Below are positions 7,428 to 16,343 of a stretch of DNA of 64,000 bases, one piece after another. The notes under the pieces are model-generated. The model was not told the DNA's origin, searched no databases, and worked only from the letters and a program-made list of their open reading frames with translations. Each line of letters starts with the position of its first letter. The first letter of the stretch is position 1. A program made the position numbers and the translations under genes. The stretch is taken from contig NZ_JABJWY010000035.1 in assembly GCF_013167215.1 (NCBI RefSeq), forward strand, positions 279,753 through 343,752, in the 5' to 3' direction. Source of the DNA: Sphingobacterium prati (GTDB lineage Bacteria > Bacteroidota > Bacteroidia > Sphingobacteriales > Sphingobacteriaceae).

Positions 7428-8927
7428 ATGAGCAAAAAATCAAATAAAGAAGTTGACGTTGTTCTAATCGGCGCCGGTATTATGAGTGCTACTTTGGGTA
7501 CTCTAATCAATGAATTAAGCCCAGACGTTAATATTGAAATTCTTGAGCGTTTGGATGTTGTGGCGGCTGAGAGCTCTGACGCTTGGAATAATGCTGGTAC
7601 AGGCCACTCGGCCTTGTGCGAATTGAATTATACACCGGAACAAAAAGATGGTTCGGTAAAAGTTGATAAAGCTGTTAAAATTGCGGAGCAATTTGAAGTA
7701 TCTAAGCAGTTTTGGTCGTATTTGGTTGATAAAGGCATTATTGCCCAACCGGAGAATTTTATCCGCAGCATTCCACACATGAGTGCGGTTTTTGGTGAAA
7801 AAGATATTAAATTCCTAAAAACGAGATGGGAGACATTGACTACCCAAAACTTGTTCAAAGGTATGGAGTATACTGAAGATGCTGAGCTGTTGAAATCATG
7901 GATTCCGCTGATGATGGAAGGGCGGGATGCAAGCGAGAAAATCGCTGCTACCAAGATGGATTTAGGTACTGATGTGAATTTCGGTTCATTGACACGTGAT
8001 TTGATTAATAACCTGGCCAACAAAGAAAATATTTCAATTTCCTTAAACCATGAAGTAGTCGATATCGACCGTGAGGATGATGGCCGTTGGGAAATTGAAG
8101 TGAAAGATCTGAAAACTGGGGTGAAAAGAGAGTTAAAAGCGAAGTTTGTTTTTATAGGCGCTGGAGGTCACTCGTTGTTATTGCTGGAGAAATCAGGTAT
8201 TCCAGAAGCAAAAGGTTACGGTGGATTCCCTGTAGGAGGACAATGGTTGCGATGCGTAAACGAGGAAATTATCAATACGCATCATGCTAAAGTATATGGT
8301 AAAGCATCTGTTGGCGCACCACCGATGTCTGTACCGCACTTGGATACTCGTTATATCGATGGTAAACAAGCTTTACTTTTTGGTCCTTATGCAGGTTTCT
8401 CAACTAAATTTTTGAAACAAGGTTCATATTTTGATTTACCGGCATCAATCAAATTATCCAATATCCGTCCGATGTTATCCGCTGGACTTGATAATTTGCC
8501 ATTGACCAAATATCTGATTACAGAGGTTATGAAATCTCCTAAAGATAAATTGGAGTCGCTGAAACAATTTATGCCTACCGCTAAACTAGAAGATTGGGTT
8601 ATCGAAAAAGCTGGCCAACGTGTACAGGTGATTAAAAAAGATGAGAAAAAAGGGGGAATTTTAGAGTTTGGTACCGAAGTGGTATCGAGTGCAGATGGTT
8701 CTATTGCTGCCTTATTGGGCGCGTCACCGGGTGCATCTACTTCGGTAGCGATCATGATTAGTCTCTTGAAGAAATGTTTCCCTGAGCGTGCTAAATCAGA
8801 TGAATACCGCAAAAAACTTCGTGAGATGATTCCTTCACATGGCAAGTCATTAAATGATGATGCGGAGCTTTGTCGGGAGACACGTATCCGTACGCATAAA
8901 GCATTGAAATTAATTGATATAGATTAA
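7428..8927 (+). CDS. mqo: Malate:quinone oxidoreductase
   Basis: Mqo is a membrane-associated FAD enzyme that oxidises malate to oxaloacetate and passes electrons to menaquinone, feeding the TCA cycle and respiration. The 499-residue length is right. The FAD-binding Rossmann motif is VVLIGAGIMSATLGTLI (about residues 11-27), followed by the family-specific NNAGTGHSALCELNYTP, FPVGGQWLRC, GAPPMSVPHLDTRYIDG and the C-terminal SPGASTSVAIM. The gene is monocistronic: its own promoter is upstream and a TPP riboswitch begins 17 nt after its stop. Presence of mqo beside NADP-isocitrate dehydrogenase elsewhere in the window fits an aerobic organism. Confidence 0.97.
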   Translation: MSKKSNKEVDVVLIGAGIMSATLGTLINELSPDVNIEILERLDVVAAESSDAWNNAGTGHSALCELNYTPEQKDGSVKVDKAVKIAEQFEVSKQFWSYLVDKGIIAQPENFIRSIPHMSAVFGEKDIKFLKTRWETLTTQNLFKGMEYTEDAELLKSWIPLMMEGRDASEKIAATKMDLGTDVNFGSLTRDLINNLANKENISISLNHEVVDIDREDDGRWEIEVKDLKTGVKRELKAKFVFIGAGGHSLLLLEKSGIPEAKGYGGFPVGGQWLRCVNEEIINTHHAKVYGKASVGAPPMSVPHLDTRYIDGKQALLFGPYAGFSTKFLKQGSYFDLPASIKLSNIRPMLSAGLDNLPLTKYLITEVMKSPKDKLESLKQFMPTAKLEDWVIEKAGQRVQVIKKDEKKGGILEFGTEVVSSADGSIAALLGASPGASTSVAIMISLLKKCFPERAKSDEYRKKLREMIPSHGKSLNDDAELCRETRIRTHKALKLIDID

Positions 8928-8943
8928 TTTCATAAACAATATA

Positions 8944-9066
8944 CTTATGGGGTGCTCGGAAATGACAATGTCATCTGGGCTGAGATTATACCCAATAAAA
9001 GCGATTGTTCGACCTTGTACAATCGCTTTTATATACCTGATCCGGATAATGCTGGCGTAGGGATTT
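8944..9066 (+). promoter_or_regulatory. TPP riboswitch (THI element)
   Basis: All conserved blocks of the thiamine pyrophosphate riboswitch are visible: GGGGTGCT (8949-8956), GGGCTGAGATTATACCC (8977-8993, the pyrimidine-sensing helix), the optional P3a arm formed by AAAAGCGATTGT/ACAATCGCTTTT (8997-9008 with 9019-9030), and ACCTGATCCGGATAATGCTGGCGTAGGGA (9035-9063), the pyrophosphate-sensing half. It lies 74 nt upstream of the PnuC-family gene. I see no strong intrinsic terminator between it and the ATG, so control is more likely at translation initiation (inference). Confidence 0.97.
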
Positions 9067-9139
9067 TAATTTCAATAAAAACATCCGTTTTTCCGCTCAT
9101 AAGTTTATTATGTAATTACACGAAATAATAAACAATTAA

Positions 9140-9760
9140 ATGACTTCTGAGACAATTTTCGAAGCTTTTATTAAACAAATACAACAAGCCACCATAGCCG
9201 AATGGTTGGGGGTATGTTTTGGTATCTTGCAGGTTTGGTTTTCGCGGCAGAATAAATCGGTCAATTACCTTTTTGGGGTTATTGGTATCATCATCTCGGT
9301 ATATGTCTTGTTCCATGCAAAATTATATGCCGAAATACTGTTACACCTGTATTATCTTGTCATGAGCATTTATGGCTGGATCTATTGGAAATATAGCAGC
9401 GATAATAGTTTACTGATCACTCGTAGTACAGCCACAGATTGGCAGATTGTTGGTTTTATCTGTGTAGCAGGCTTTCTATCGTTCTATTTTGGTCTGGTAC
9501 ATTTAACAGATTCAGATGTTCCGCTATGGGATTCCTTTGTTTCCTGTACAGCCTGGGCAGGAATGTGGCTGCTGGCGAAACGTAAACTTGAAAATTGGAT
9601 TTTGCTGAACATCAGTAACTTGATGGCGATTCCTTTGCTTATGCACAAGGGCTTATTCCTGTATGCTGGTTTAACCTTATTTTTATTTGTGATGGCTTTT
9701 AGTGGCTATTTTAATTGGCGGAGAATATTAAGTGATGAAAAGAGATATGCAGCTGATTGA
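9140..9760 (+). CDS. pnuT: PnuC-family transporter, probably thiamine transporter PnuT
   Basis: This 206-residue integral membrane protein is a PnuC-family facilitator with about seven transmembrane helices. Family marks are YLFGVIGIIISVYVLFHAKLYAE, the aromatic substrate-site segment YGWIYWKY (about residues 80-87), and the C-terminal NWILLNISNLMAIPLLMHKGLFLYA. PnuC members carry nicotinamide riboside, riboflavin or thiamine. The TPP riboswitch immediately upstream is strong evidence for thiamine (PnuT), which is trapped inside by pyrophosphorylation. No thiamine pyrophosphokinase gene is adjacent in this window. The next gene overlaps its 3' end by 26 nt, so the two are probably translationally coupled. 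Confidence 0.9.
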   Translation: MTSETIFEAFIKQIQQATIAEWLGVCFGILQVWFSRQNKSVNYLFGVIGIIISVYVLFHAKLYAEILLHLYYLVMSIYGWIYWKYSSDNSLLITRSTATDWQIVGFICVAGFLSFYFGLVHLTDSDVPLWDSFVSCTAWAGMWLLAKRKLENWILLNISNLMAIPLLMHKGLFLYAGLTLFLFVMAFSGYFNWRRILSDEKRYAAD

Positions 9761-10835
9761 TGGGGATATTGCTGTTCTTAGGGATCAGCAACGTAAAGGA
9801 ATTCAGCAAAAGAGTTTGTCTGATGAGCAGCTTGAACTGATATATAGGAACAAGTGGTTTAAAATCTGGGTACCACGATCTCTGAATGGGCTGGGGCTGG
9901 ATTTGGTCGGAGGGCTTTCTCTGTTGAAGGAGCTGGCCTACTGGGATGGAGGATTGGCGTGGACAGTAACTTTATGTGCTGGCGCGAATCTTTTTGTTGG
10001 CTTTGTTGATCCAGTGGTAGGGCAGGATATTTTCAACTCAAAAACGGTATGTTTTGGTGGGAGTGGGCAGGTTGCCGGTGTCGCTGAACGTGAGGGAAAA
10101 TCTTATCGCCTGAAAGGGCTTTGGAAATATGCCACCGGAGCTCCCCACCTGACACATTTTACCTTGAACGCCTATATTCAGGAGGATGGCCAACAGCTAT
10201 TGGATGAGGGGGGAAATCCACTTGTAAAATCTTTCTTTGTGGCGCGTGAATTCGTATTGATTCATTATGATTGGGATACATTTGGCCTGGAGGCGACAGC
10301 ATCGCATTCCTTTTCGCTGGACAATACATGCGTGGCTGAGAATCAGTCATTTTTTATCGATGCGTCAAAAAGTACACGGACTGAGCTGCTTTATCAATAC
10401 CCTTTTATGCCATTTGCAGAATTGACCTTATTGGTAAACTTTATGGGGATGTATCATCGGTTTTTGGATCTGATCGAAAAGTTATTTGTATTGAAGTCTA
10501 ATCAGGGGAAATGGGAGCAAATGGAAAGTAAAGCTGCTTTTCGGAAATTGGATGAAATGCAGCAGGAATATATCGACAGCACGCATTCTGTCATGGATTT
10601 GGCTGCTCGTTCTTGGGAGAATCTCAAAAATGAGCTTGATAATTCCTCTTTATATGCGCGTATAGCGATAGAAAGTCGGGATTTTGTAGAAACTATTTTG
10701 TCAAATGTAATTAAACTCTATCCTTATACCGGAATTGCGGGTGCAGAAGCTGACAGTGAGATCAATATTTTATTTCGGAACATATTTACGGCATCTCAAC
10801 ATAAATTGCTGCAGAAAGGATTTTCCCAAGCTTAA
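9735..10835 (+). CDS. Acyl-CoA-dehydrogenase-like flavoprotein in a TPP-riboswitch operon
   Basis: The 366-residue product resembles the acyl-CoA dehydrogenase / class D flavin monooxygenase fold: an N-terminal helical part with WFKIWVPRSLNGLGLDLVGGLSLLKELAYWDGGLAW, a middle beta part with FGGSGQVAGVAEREG, YRLKGLWKYATGAPHLTHF and DTFGLEATASHSF, and a helical C-terminus. The usual catalytic Glu of true dehydrogenases is not obvious, so it may be an oxygenase- or desulfurase-like relative, or a non-catalytic cousin. It starts inside pnuT (ATG 9735, with GGAG about 12 nt upstream; a GTG one codon earlier is also possible), so it should be made under thiamine control. A part in thiamine or thiamine-precursor salvage is inference. 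Confidence 0.75.
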   Translation: MKRDMQLIDGDIAVLRDQQRKGIQQKSLSDEQLELIYRNKWFKIWVPRSLNGLGLDLVGGLSLLKELAYWDGGLAWTVTLCAGANLFVGFVDPVVGQDIFNSKTVCFGGSGQVAGVAEREGKSYRLKGLWKYATGAPHLTHFTLNAYIQEDGQQLLDEGGNPLVKSFFVAREFVLIHYDWDTFGLEATASHSFSLDNTCVAENQSFFIDASKSTRTELLYQYPFMPFAELTLLVNFMGMYHRFLDLIEKLFVLKSNQGKWEQMESKAAFRKLDEMQQEYIDSTHSVMDLAARSWENLKNELDNSSLYARIAIESRDFVETILSNVIKLYPYTGIAGAEADSEINILFRNIFTASQHKLLQKGFSQA

Positions 10836-10905
10836 CAGGGGGCTGATTGTATGCCACAACTATAGCCTCATGCAAAATGAAGATTGTTGCGCACATTACC
10901 CATTT

Positions 10906-10955
10906 ATTTAACACTAAAAAAGACGATTAATTGATCGTCTTTTTTAGTGTTAAAT
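10906..10955. terminator. Long bidirectional terminator between the flavoprotein and tRNA-Arg
   Basis: A perfect 22-bp inverted repeat (10906-10927, 10934-10955) with a 6-nt loop; each arm contains A6 or T6, so it should stop transcription from both sides. Confidence 0.85.
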
Positions 10956-10961
10956 AGGATG

Positions 10962-11033
10962 TGTTCCCGGCGGGGGTCGAACCCACATCTTCAGAACCGG
11001 AATCTGAAATTCTATCCATTGAACTACGGGAAC
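10962..11033 (-). tRNA. tRNA-Arg (anticodon CCG)
   Basis: Read on the minus strand, the 72-nt molecule folds as a cloverleaf: acceptor GTTCCCG/CGGGAAC, anticodon stem TCAGA/TCTGA around the loop TTCCGGT (anticodon CCG, reading CGG), and T arm GTGGG/CCCGC around TTCGACC. The discriminator base is A and the CCA end is not encoded. A near-perfect promoter lies just upstream and a long terminator just downstream. Confidence 0.96.
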
Positions 11034-11358
11034 GTGTCGCAAAGATATACTATTTTCCAGATCTTACAAATAATCTTTGCGATAAAATTTAAACTTTTGA
11101 ACCGGGGATTTCAGGAGCATGGTTATCCTTGTTTTAGCTGTCTCAGCTTTTATAATTTGTTCCATTCCGGTTTTCTGATCTAACTTTTTGTTTATTAGTA
11201 ACATGTATTTGAGGCTGTATTTAAGCTGTACCTTACTGTTGACTCGGATGCTTTATCCAGACTCCAAATTTCATTGGGTTTAGGAGAGAAAAAAATCATT
11301 GCAGTGGCTCGGCAACTATTTTATAACATATGTGTTGACTTGCTCACCCGATTGCAGA
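11034..11358. other. tRNA-Arg to xerD intergenic region
   Basis: 325 bp between two minus-strand genes. Apart from the tRNA promoter at its left end I see no convincing gene, hairpin terminator or repeat. Short frames crossing the tRNA are not coding. Confidence 0.55.
11040..11070 (-). promoter_or_regulatory. Promoter of tRNA-Arg
   Basis: On the minus strand TTTG (11067-11070), 19-nt spacer, TATCTTTG (11040-11047): an ideal match to the Bacteroidota consensus. It predicts transcription starting about 3 nt before the mature tRNA. Confidence 0.75.
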
Positions 11359-12261
11359 TTAAGATCTGGGATGGTATTGTGTAATGACGGCGTGTAGATA
11401 ATCCCGATCAATATGCGTATATATTTCGGTTGTGGTAATACTTTCATGCCCCAGCATATCTTGTACCGCCCTTAGATCAGCGCCACCTTCAACGAGGTGA
11501 GAGGCGAAACTATGCCTAAAGGTGTGTGGACTGATTGTTTTTTGTAGCCCAATTTTTTGAGCGAGTTCCTTAATAATAAGAAAGATCATTACTCGGGATA
11601 ATGCGGAACCTCTTCTATTGAGGAATACAATGTCTTCATTTCCATTTTTGATTTTAATTTGAGTTCTGACGGAATCTAGATAGCGCCTTAAATGTTTGAT
11701 CGCCTGCTGACCTATTGGAATTAATCGTTCTTTGTTGCCTTTTCCTTCTACTTTGATAAACTCTACGTCCAGAAACAAATTGGATATCTTGAGATTGACA
11801 AGTTCGGATACACGCAGTCCACAGCCATATAGCACTTCGATAATTGTTTTGTTACGCTCGCCCTCGGGGCTAGATAGATCTATGGCAGCGATCAATTGAT
11901 CTATCTCATGAATACTCAGTACACACGGAAGTTTTCTAGACAGTCGCGGTGCCTGCAACAGCTCTGTTGGGTTCTTGTCCAGCTCATGTTCGATCATCAG
12001 AAAGCTAAAAAAGGTTTTTAGCCCAGAAATTAAGCGAGATTGTGTAAATGGTGAGATATTGAATTCCTGTAGCCATAGTAAAAAATTCTGAATATCCTTG
12101 CGGACAACCTGATTTAAAACGAGGCCGTTGTCCTCACAATAGATCTGGAATTTTGAGACATCGTTTAGGTAAGCATCGATCGAATTGATGCTTAAACCTC
12201 GTTCGAACTTTAGGAATTGTTCGAAATCTTCTTTAATGATCTGCCAGCTGCTGAAATTCAT
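11359..12261 (-). CDS. xerD: XerD-like site-specific tyrosine recombinase
   Basis: A 300-residue tyrosine recombinase with the XerC/D length and two-domain plan: an N-terminal SAM-like DNA-binding domain (SINSIDAYLNDVSKF, TQSRLISGLKTFFSFL) and a C-terminal catalytic domain. The catalytic set is complete: Arg150 (CGLRVSEL), Lys174 (GKGNKERL), His246 and Arg249 (HTFRHSFA), His272 (MLGHESITTTEIYTH) and nucleophile Tyr281. XerD acts with XerC at dif to resolve chromosome dimers; assignment to XerD over XerC is from overall likeness. I use the ATG at 12259-12261; a TTG three codons upstream is also in frame. No att sites or mobile genes surround it, so it looks like the housekeeping copy. Confidence 0.9.
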   Translation of the reverse strand: MNFSSWQIIKEDFEQFLKFERGLSINSIDAYLNDVSKFQIYCEDNGLVLNQVVRKDIQNFLLWLQEFNISPFTQSRLISGLKTFFSFLMIEHELDKNPTELLQAPRLSRKLPCVLSIHEIDQLIAAIDLSSPEGERNKTIIEVLYGCGLRVSELVNLKISNLFLDVEFIKVEGKGNKERLIPIGQQAIKHLRRYLDSVRTQIKIKNGNEDIVFLNRRGSALSRVMIFLIIKELAQKIGLQKTISPHTFRHSFASHLVEGGADLRAVQDMLGHESITTTEIYTHIDRDYLHAVITQYHPRS

Positions 12262-12267
12262 TTGCAA

Positions 12268-12275
12268 CAAAATTA
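12268..12275 (-). promoter_or_regulatory. -7 box almost touching the xerD start
   Basis: Minus-strand TAATTTTG, an exact TAnnTTTG match, ends 6 nt before the ATG. This would give a leader of only about 3 nt. No TTG is seen at the -33 position (TTTC instead). Confidence 0.4.
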
Positions 12276-12492
12276 CAATTAACTATCCTTCTTTTTGAAA
12301 GATATTCTGTATTTTTAGACGGATTTCTTACAATCATAAGCAATACGATCGGATGCTCCATCCTGTATGTGATATGAAAATGTATTTATCCATATTTTAC
12401 TACTTGCGGGGACAATTGGTCTCCAGGTCCATTAACCCTATTATAAAACAAGTAACAAAGAATAACTGACTAAAAAAAAGAAATTCATTTGT

Positions 12493-15348
12493 ATGAGATT
12501 CATTAAACCACTCGCATTAGCCTTTTTACTCCCTGCAACTTTTTATGGGGTAGAAGCAAAGATGCCTACCTCCTTGACGACACAAGCCCGAGCCGTCTTG
12601 TCACAGGATAGTTTGGCCCTAAATCAAAAATTACCTTTCGACAACGAAGTTGTCACCGGTAAATTGAAGAACGGATTTACATACTTTATCCGGAAAAATA
12701 TCGAGCCCAAGGGGCGCGTTACGATGTATTTGGGTATGAAAGCTGGTTCAATCTTAGAAAATGAAAAACAGCTGGGATTAGCGCATTTTTTGGAACACAT
12801 GAACTTCAATGGTCTGAAGCATTTCCCAAAAAATGAACTTGTCAATTACCTTCAGAAAGCGGGTGTACGGTTCGGTTCGGATTTGAATGCTTATACCAGC
12901 TTTGATCAGACAGTCTATCAGTTACCTATACCATCAGATGATCCAGAATTGTTGGAAAACGGGCTTCAGGTCATGCGTGATTGGGCACAGGATGCCCTAT
13001 TGGATGGGGAAGAGATTGATAAGGAGCGTGGTGTAATTTTGGAAGAGAAGCGTGGCGGAAGGGGGGTGCAACAACGTCTGCAAGATCAATATTTTCCAAT
13101 GGTACTCAACGGATCCCTTTATTCAAAACGTTTGCCAATTGGTACCGAAGAAATTTTAAAGACTTTTCCGTATACTGAAATACGCAAATTTCATCAGGAT
13201 TGGTATCGACCAGATCTTCAAGCGCTCATTATTGTAGGTGATATTGATCCGAAAGCAATTGAGGAAAAAGTGAAAGTATTATTTTCGGATATGACCATGC
13301 CGAAGAAGGTGCCCCAACGGAAAGAGTACCGGGTAGATTTATTGAATAAGAACCAGTTTCTGGCTATTTCGGATCCAGAATTGCCTTATACTGTCGCTCA
13401 GGTCTTAATCAAAAATGAGAAAGACAAGGTTTTGACTGTTGGAGACTACCGTAACGAATTACTCAAAAATATTTTTAATCAGATGATTGCTGGCCGTTTT
13501 TCTGAACTGATGCAGCAACCGAATCCGCCTTTTATGCAAGCTGGTGGTAGTATTGGTGATTTTGTAGCGAATTTAAATACCTTCTCTTTATTGGTTGTGC
13601 CTAAACCGGGTGAACTGGAGTCTGGATTTAAGGCCATGCTGACTGAATTTGAGCGTATCCAAAAATATGGTTTCACGCAGACAGAATTGGATCGTGCGCT
13701 TGCCGATATGAAGAAAGGAAATGAAATGGCCTATATCGAGCGGGATAAGAAAAAATCTGACAGCTATGTCAATCGTTATCTGAATTATTTTATTGACAAT
13801 GAACCGGCCTTGAGCAATGAAGTTTCGTATCGCTTAACGACACAATTGTTGCCCACTTTGAAATTAGAAGAGGTGAATGGCCTTGTCAAAAAATATTACA
13901 CTGATTTAAATCGTGACATATTGATTATGGGGCCAGAAAAGGAAAAAGCGAACCTGCCTACAGAACAAGCTGTTTTGGGGTGGGTGAAGGCGGTCGAAGA
14001 TAGTCCGGTTTCTGCTTATGAGGATAAGGTTTCCAATCTTCCTTTGCTTTCCAAAGAACCTACTAAGGGTACGATCGTGTCTTCAAAGGATATCGGAGCT
14101 GTCCAAGCTAAAGAATTGGTTTTGAGCAATGGCGTGAAGGTGATTTTAAAACCTACAGATTTTAAGAATGACGAAATCCAGATTATGGCCTATAGCCCTG
14201 GGGGAACGTCGCTGTATACTGATGCTGATTACTTCTCTGCTTCAAATGCCTCTTCATTGGTCGATGCGAGCGGTGTCGGGCAGATGAGCAATGTCGAGCT
14301 GACAAAATATCTTGCCGGGAAAGAGGTTTCGATTTCACCTTATATTTCCGAACGATATGAAGGTATCTCTGGTAGCACGGATAAAGAAGGTCTAAAGAAT
14401 GCTTTCGAGTTAATTTATGGGTATTTTACAGAACCTCGTTTGGATACTGACGTTTTCCAAAGTACAATGACCAGAGCGAAAGGATCATTGGAGAATAGAT
14501 TGAGCAATCCAAATAATGTTTTTTCGGATAAAGTAAAGGAGGTGCTCTATGGGAATAATGTTCGCCGACAAAATGCTACTGTCGAGACGCTTACAAAAAT
14601 TGAGCGTGATCGTGCATTGGCAATTTATAAAGAGCGATTTGCAGATGCTTCAGATTTCGTCTTTACTATTGTAGGATCATTTGATGAAAATGAAATTAAA
14701 CCCTTTATTGAAACTTATCTTGCTTCTTTACCTGCTTCCAAGCGCGGTGAGAATTACAAAGATTTAAATATTCTGGAACCGAGTAAGGGAGAACGTGTTG
14801 TTGTGCATAAAGGCAAGGAAGAAAAGGCAAGTACGCAATTGGCTTATTATGGTGATTATAATTATAGCGAGAATGAGAATGTCAATATGGAAGCTCTAGA
14901 AAGTGTATTGACAATCAAATTGCTCGAAAGGCTGCGCGAGAAAGAAGGGGGTGTTTATGGGGTTGGCGCCCGAGCCAGTTTCAATAAGCTTCCTAAGCCA
15001 CGCTATGCATTTTCAATTGGTTTTGGTTCGGCAGTGGATAAAACTGACCCACTGATTAGTTCGGCTTTGGACGAAGTGAAAAAGATACAGGATCAAGGCC
15101 CAGATAAGGTGGATATCGAGAAATTTGTCGCTGAACAAAAAAGACAGAACGAATTAAACTTGCGGGAGAACGGCTATTGGCTGAATTATATTTCCAGTTC
15201 TTATCAAAACAATCTAGATATCAATAGATATACGCGTCGGATGGAAAACTTGAATAAAGTTACACCGAAGTCAGTGCAGGAGATAGCTGAGAAATATCTG
15301 AAGAAAGAGCGACTTTTCGAATTTATTTTGATGCCAGATTCTAAATAA
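12493..15348 (+). CDS. M16-family (insulinase/pitrilysin) zinc peptidase, secreted
   Basis: A 951-residue M16 metallopeptidase with two tandem halves. Residues 1-22 look like a signal peptide (MRFIKPLALAFLLPATFYGVEA), placing it in the periplasm. The inverted zinc motif HFLEH is at residues 98-102 with the third ligand Glu near 178 in EIDKERGVILEEKRGG. The second, non-catalytic half begins around residue 530 with VLSNGVKVILKPTDFKNDEI and ends with RLREKEGGVYGVGARASF, the usual substrate-binding region. Such enzymes degrade peptides inside a clamshell chamber. It is transcribed alone, with a terminator after it. Confidence 0.93.
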   Translation: MRFIKPLALAFLLPATFYGVEAKMPTSLTTQARAVLSQDSLALNQKLPFDNEVVTGKLKNGFTYFIRKNIEPKGRVTMYLGMKAGSILENEKQLGLAHFLEHMNFNGLKHFPKNELVNYLQKAGVRFGSDLNAYTSFDQTVYQLPIPSDDPELLENGLQVMRDWAQDALLDGEEIDKERGVILEEKRGGRGVQQRLQDQYFPMVLNGSLYSKRLPIGTEEILKTFPYTEIRKFHQDWYRPDLQALIIVGDIDPKAIEEKVKVLFSDMTMPKKVPQRKEYRVDLLNKNQFLAISDPELPYTVAQVLIKNEKDKVLTVGDYRNELLKNIFNQMIAGRFSELMQQPNPPFMQAGGSIGDFVANLNTFSLLVVPKPGELESGFKAMLTEFERIQKYGFTQTELDRALADMKKGNEMAYIERDKKKSDSYVNRYLNYFIDNEPALSNEVSYRLTTQLLPTLKLEEVNGLVKKYYTDLNRDILIMGPEKEKANLPTEQAVLGWVKAVEDSPVSAYEDKVSNLPLLSKEPTKGTIVSSKDIGAVQAKELVLSNGVKVILKPTDFKNDEIQIMAYSPGGTSLYTDADYFSASNASSLVDASGVGQMSNVELTKYLAGKEVSISPYISERYEGISGSTDKEGLKNAFELIYGYFTEPRLDTDVFQSTMTRAKGSLENRLSNPNNVFSDKVKEVLYGNNVRRQNATVETLTKIERDRALAIYKERFADASDFVFTIVGSFDENEIKPFIETYLASLPASKRGENYKDLNILEPSKGERVVVHKGKEEKASTQLAYYGDYNYSENENVNMEALESVLTIKLLERLREKEGGVYGVGARASFNKLPKPRYAFSIGFGSAVDKTDPLISSALDEVKKIQDQGPDKVDIEKFVAEQKRQNELNLRENGYWLNYISSSYQNNLDINRYTRRMENLNKVTPKSVQEIAEKYLKKERLFEFILMPDSK

Positions 15349-15385
15349 AGAATATTCTTAGGTATGTACCGTACCCGAGGAGGAT

Positions 15386-15420
15386 AAAGGCTGTTTATTA
15401 CGATAGACAGCCTTTATTAT
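15386..15420 (+). terminator. Terminator of the M16 peptidase gene
   Basis: Hairpin AAAGGCTGT/ACAGCCTTT (15386-15394 with 15407-15415) followed by a T-rich tract. Confidence 0.7.
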
Positions 15421-15426
15421 TTCATA

Positions 15427-15456
15427 AAAAAATCCCAATCATTTCTGATTGGGATT
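15427..15456 (-). terminator. Terminator of rpoD
   Basis: On the minus strand AATCCCAATCA-gaaa-TGATTGGGATT (perfect 11 bp) is followed by T6, 27 nt after the rpoD stop. Confidence 0.85.
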
Positions 15457-15482
15457 GCCAAAAATTTCAATAAATATCTCTT

Positions 15483-16343
15483 TTAACCTAAATAAGATTT
15501 TAAGATTTTGCTTCTTGACGTGTGTCTCAAACGTTGAAGAGCTTTGTCTTTAATTTGACGCACGCGTTCACGTGTCAAATTGAATTTCTCGCCGATTTCT
15601 TCGAGCGACAATTGGTGATTGGAGCCTAATCCAAAAAATAGAACGATGATTTCACGTTCACGTTCTGTTAAAGTTGCCAATGATCGCTTGATTTCTTCTG
15701 AAAGAGATTCATCAATTAAAGAACTATCCGTGTCTGGATCATGGTTTTCCAATACATCCAAGAGTGTGTTTTCTTCACCTTGAACAAATGGTGCATCCAT
15801 AGATACATGACGGCCAGAGTTACTTAAGGTATCCGAAACCTTGTCAACCGTGGTTTCAAGGATATCTGCCAATTCTTCTGGAGATGGTTCCCGCTCGTAT
15901 TCTTGTTCTAGTTTTGAGAAAGCCTTACTGATTTTGCTTAGAGAACCTACCTGGTTCAATGGCAGACGTACGATACGTGATTGTTCAGCAATTGCCTGAA
16001 GAATAGATTGGCGAATCCACCAAACGGCATAAGAAATAAATTTAAAACCCTTTGTTTCGTCAAAACGTTTAGCTGCTTTAATTAAGCCCAGGTTGCCTTC
16101 ATTGATTAAATCACCTAAGGTCAATCCTTGATTTTGATATTGTTTTGCTACTGATACTACGAAACGAAGGTTGGTTTTAGTCAATTTTTCCAAGGCAACT
16201 TGATCGCCTTCGCGGATGCGCTGTGCTAATTCTACTTCTTCTTCTGCTGTAATTAAGTCTACTTTACCAATTTCGTGTAAGTATTTATCCAAAGATTGGG
16301 ACTCACGATTGGTGATAGATTGTGTAATTTTGAGCTGTCTCAT
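15483..16343 (-). CDS. rpoD: Primary RNA polymerase sigma factor (Bacteroidota short RpoD)
   Basis: The 286-residue protein is the compact sigma-70 of Bacteroidota, lacking the long region 1.1 and the non-conserved insert. Region 1.2 starts at SLDKYLHEIGKVDLIT, region 2 shows NLRFVVSVAKQY, LINEGNLGLIKAAKRFD and the -10-binding helix FISYAVWWIRQSI, region 3 covers EYEREPSPEELAD, and region 4 ends with LTEREREIIVLFFGL and NLTRERVRQIKDKALQRLRH, the -35-binding helix-turn-helix. It directs most transcription; the TAnnTTTG promoters noted across this window are those this sigma factor is known to use. Its own promoter was not recognised in the long upstream gap. Confidence 0.97.
   Translation of the reverse strand: MRQLKITQSITNRESQSLDKYLHEIGKVDLITAEEEVELAQRIREGDQVALEKLTKTNLRFVVSVAKQYQNQGLTLGDLINEGNLGLIKAAKRFDETKGFKFISYAVWWIRQSILQAIAEQSRIVRLPLNQVGSLSKISKAFSKLEQEYEREPSPEELADILETTVDKVSDTLSNSGRHVSMDAPFVQGEENTLLDVLENHDPDTDSSLIDESLSEEIKRSLATLTEREREIIVLFFGLGSNHQLSLEEIGEKFNLTRERVRQIKDKALQRLRHTSRSKILKSYLG

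Noticed and set aside
10947..11183. Open frame crossing tRNA-Arg
   Set aside because: It reads through the tRNA gene on the opposite strand and has no family likeness.
11359..12261. Integrase of a mobile island at tRNA-Arg
   Set aside because: The recombinase lies near a tRNA gene, but length and motifs are those of XerC/D, no repeat of the tRNA 3' end was seen, and neighbours are core genes.
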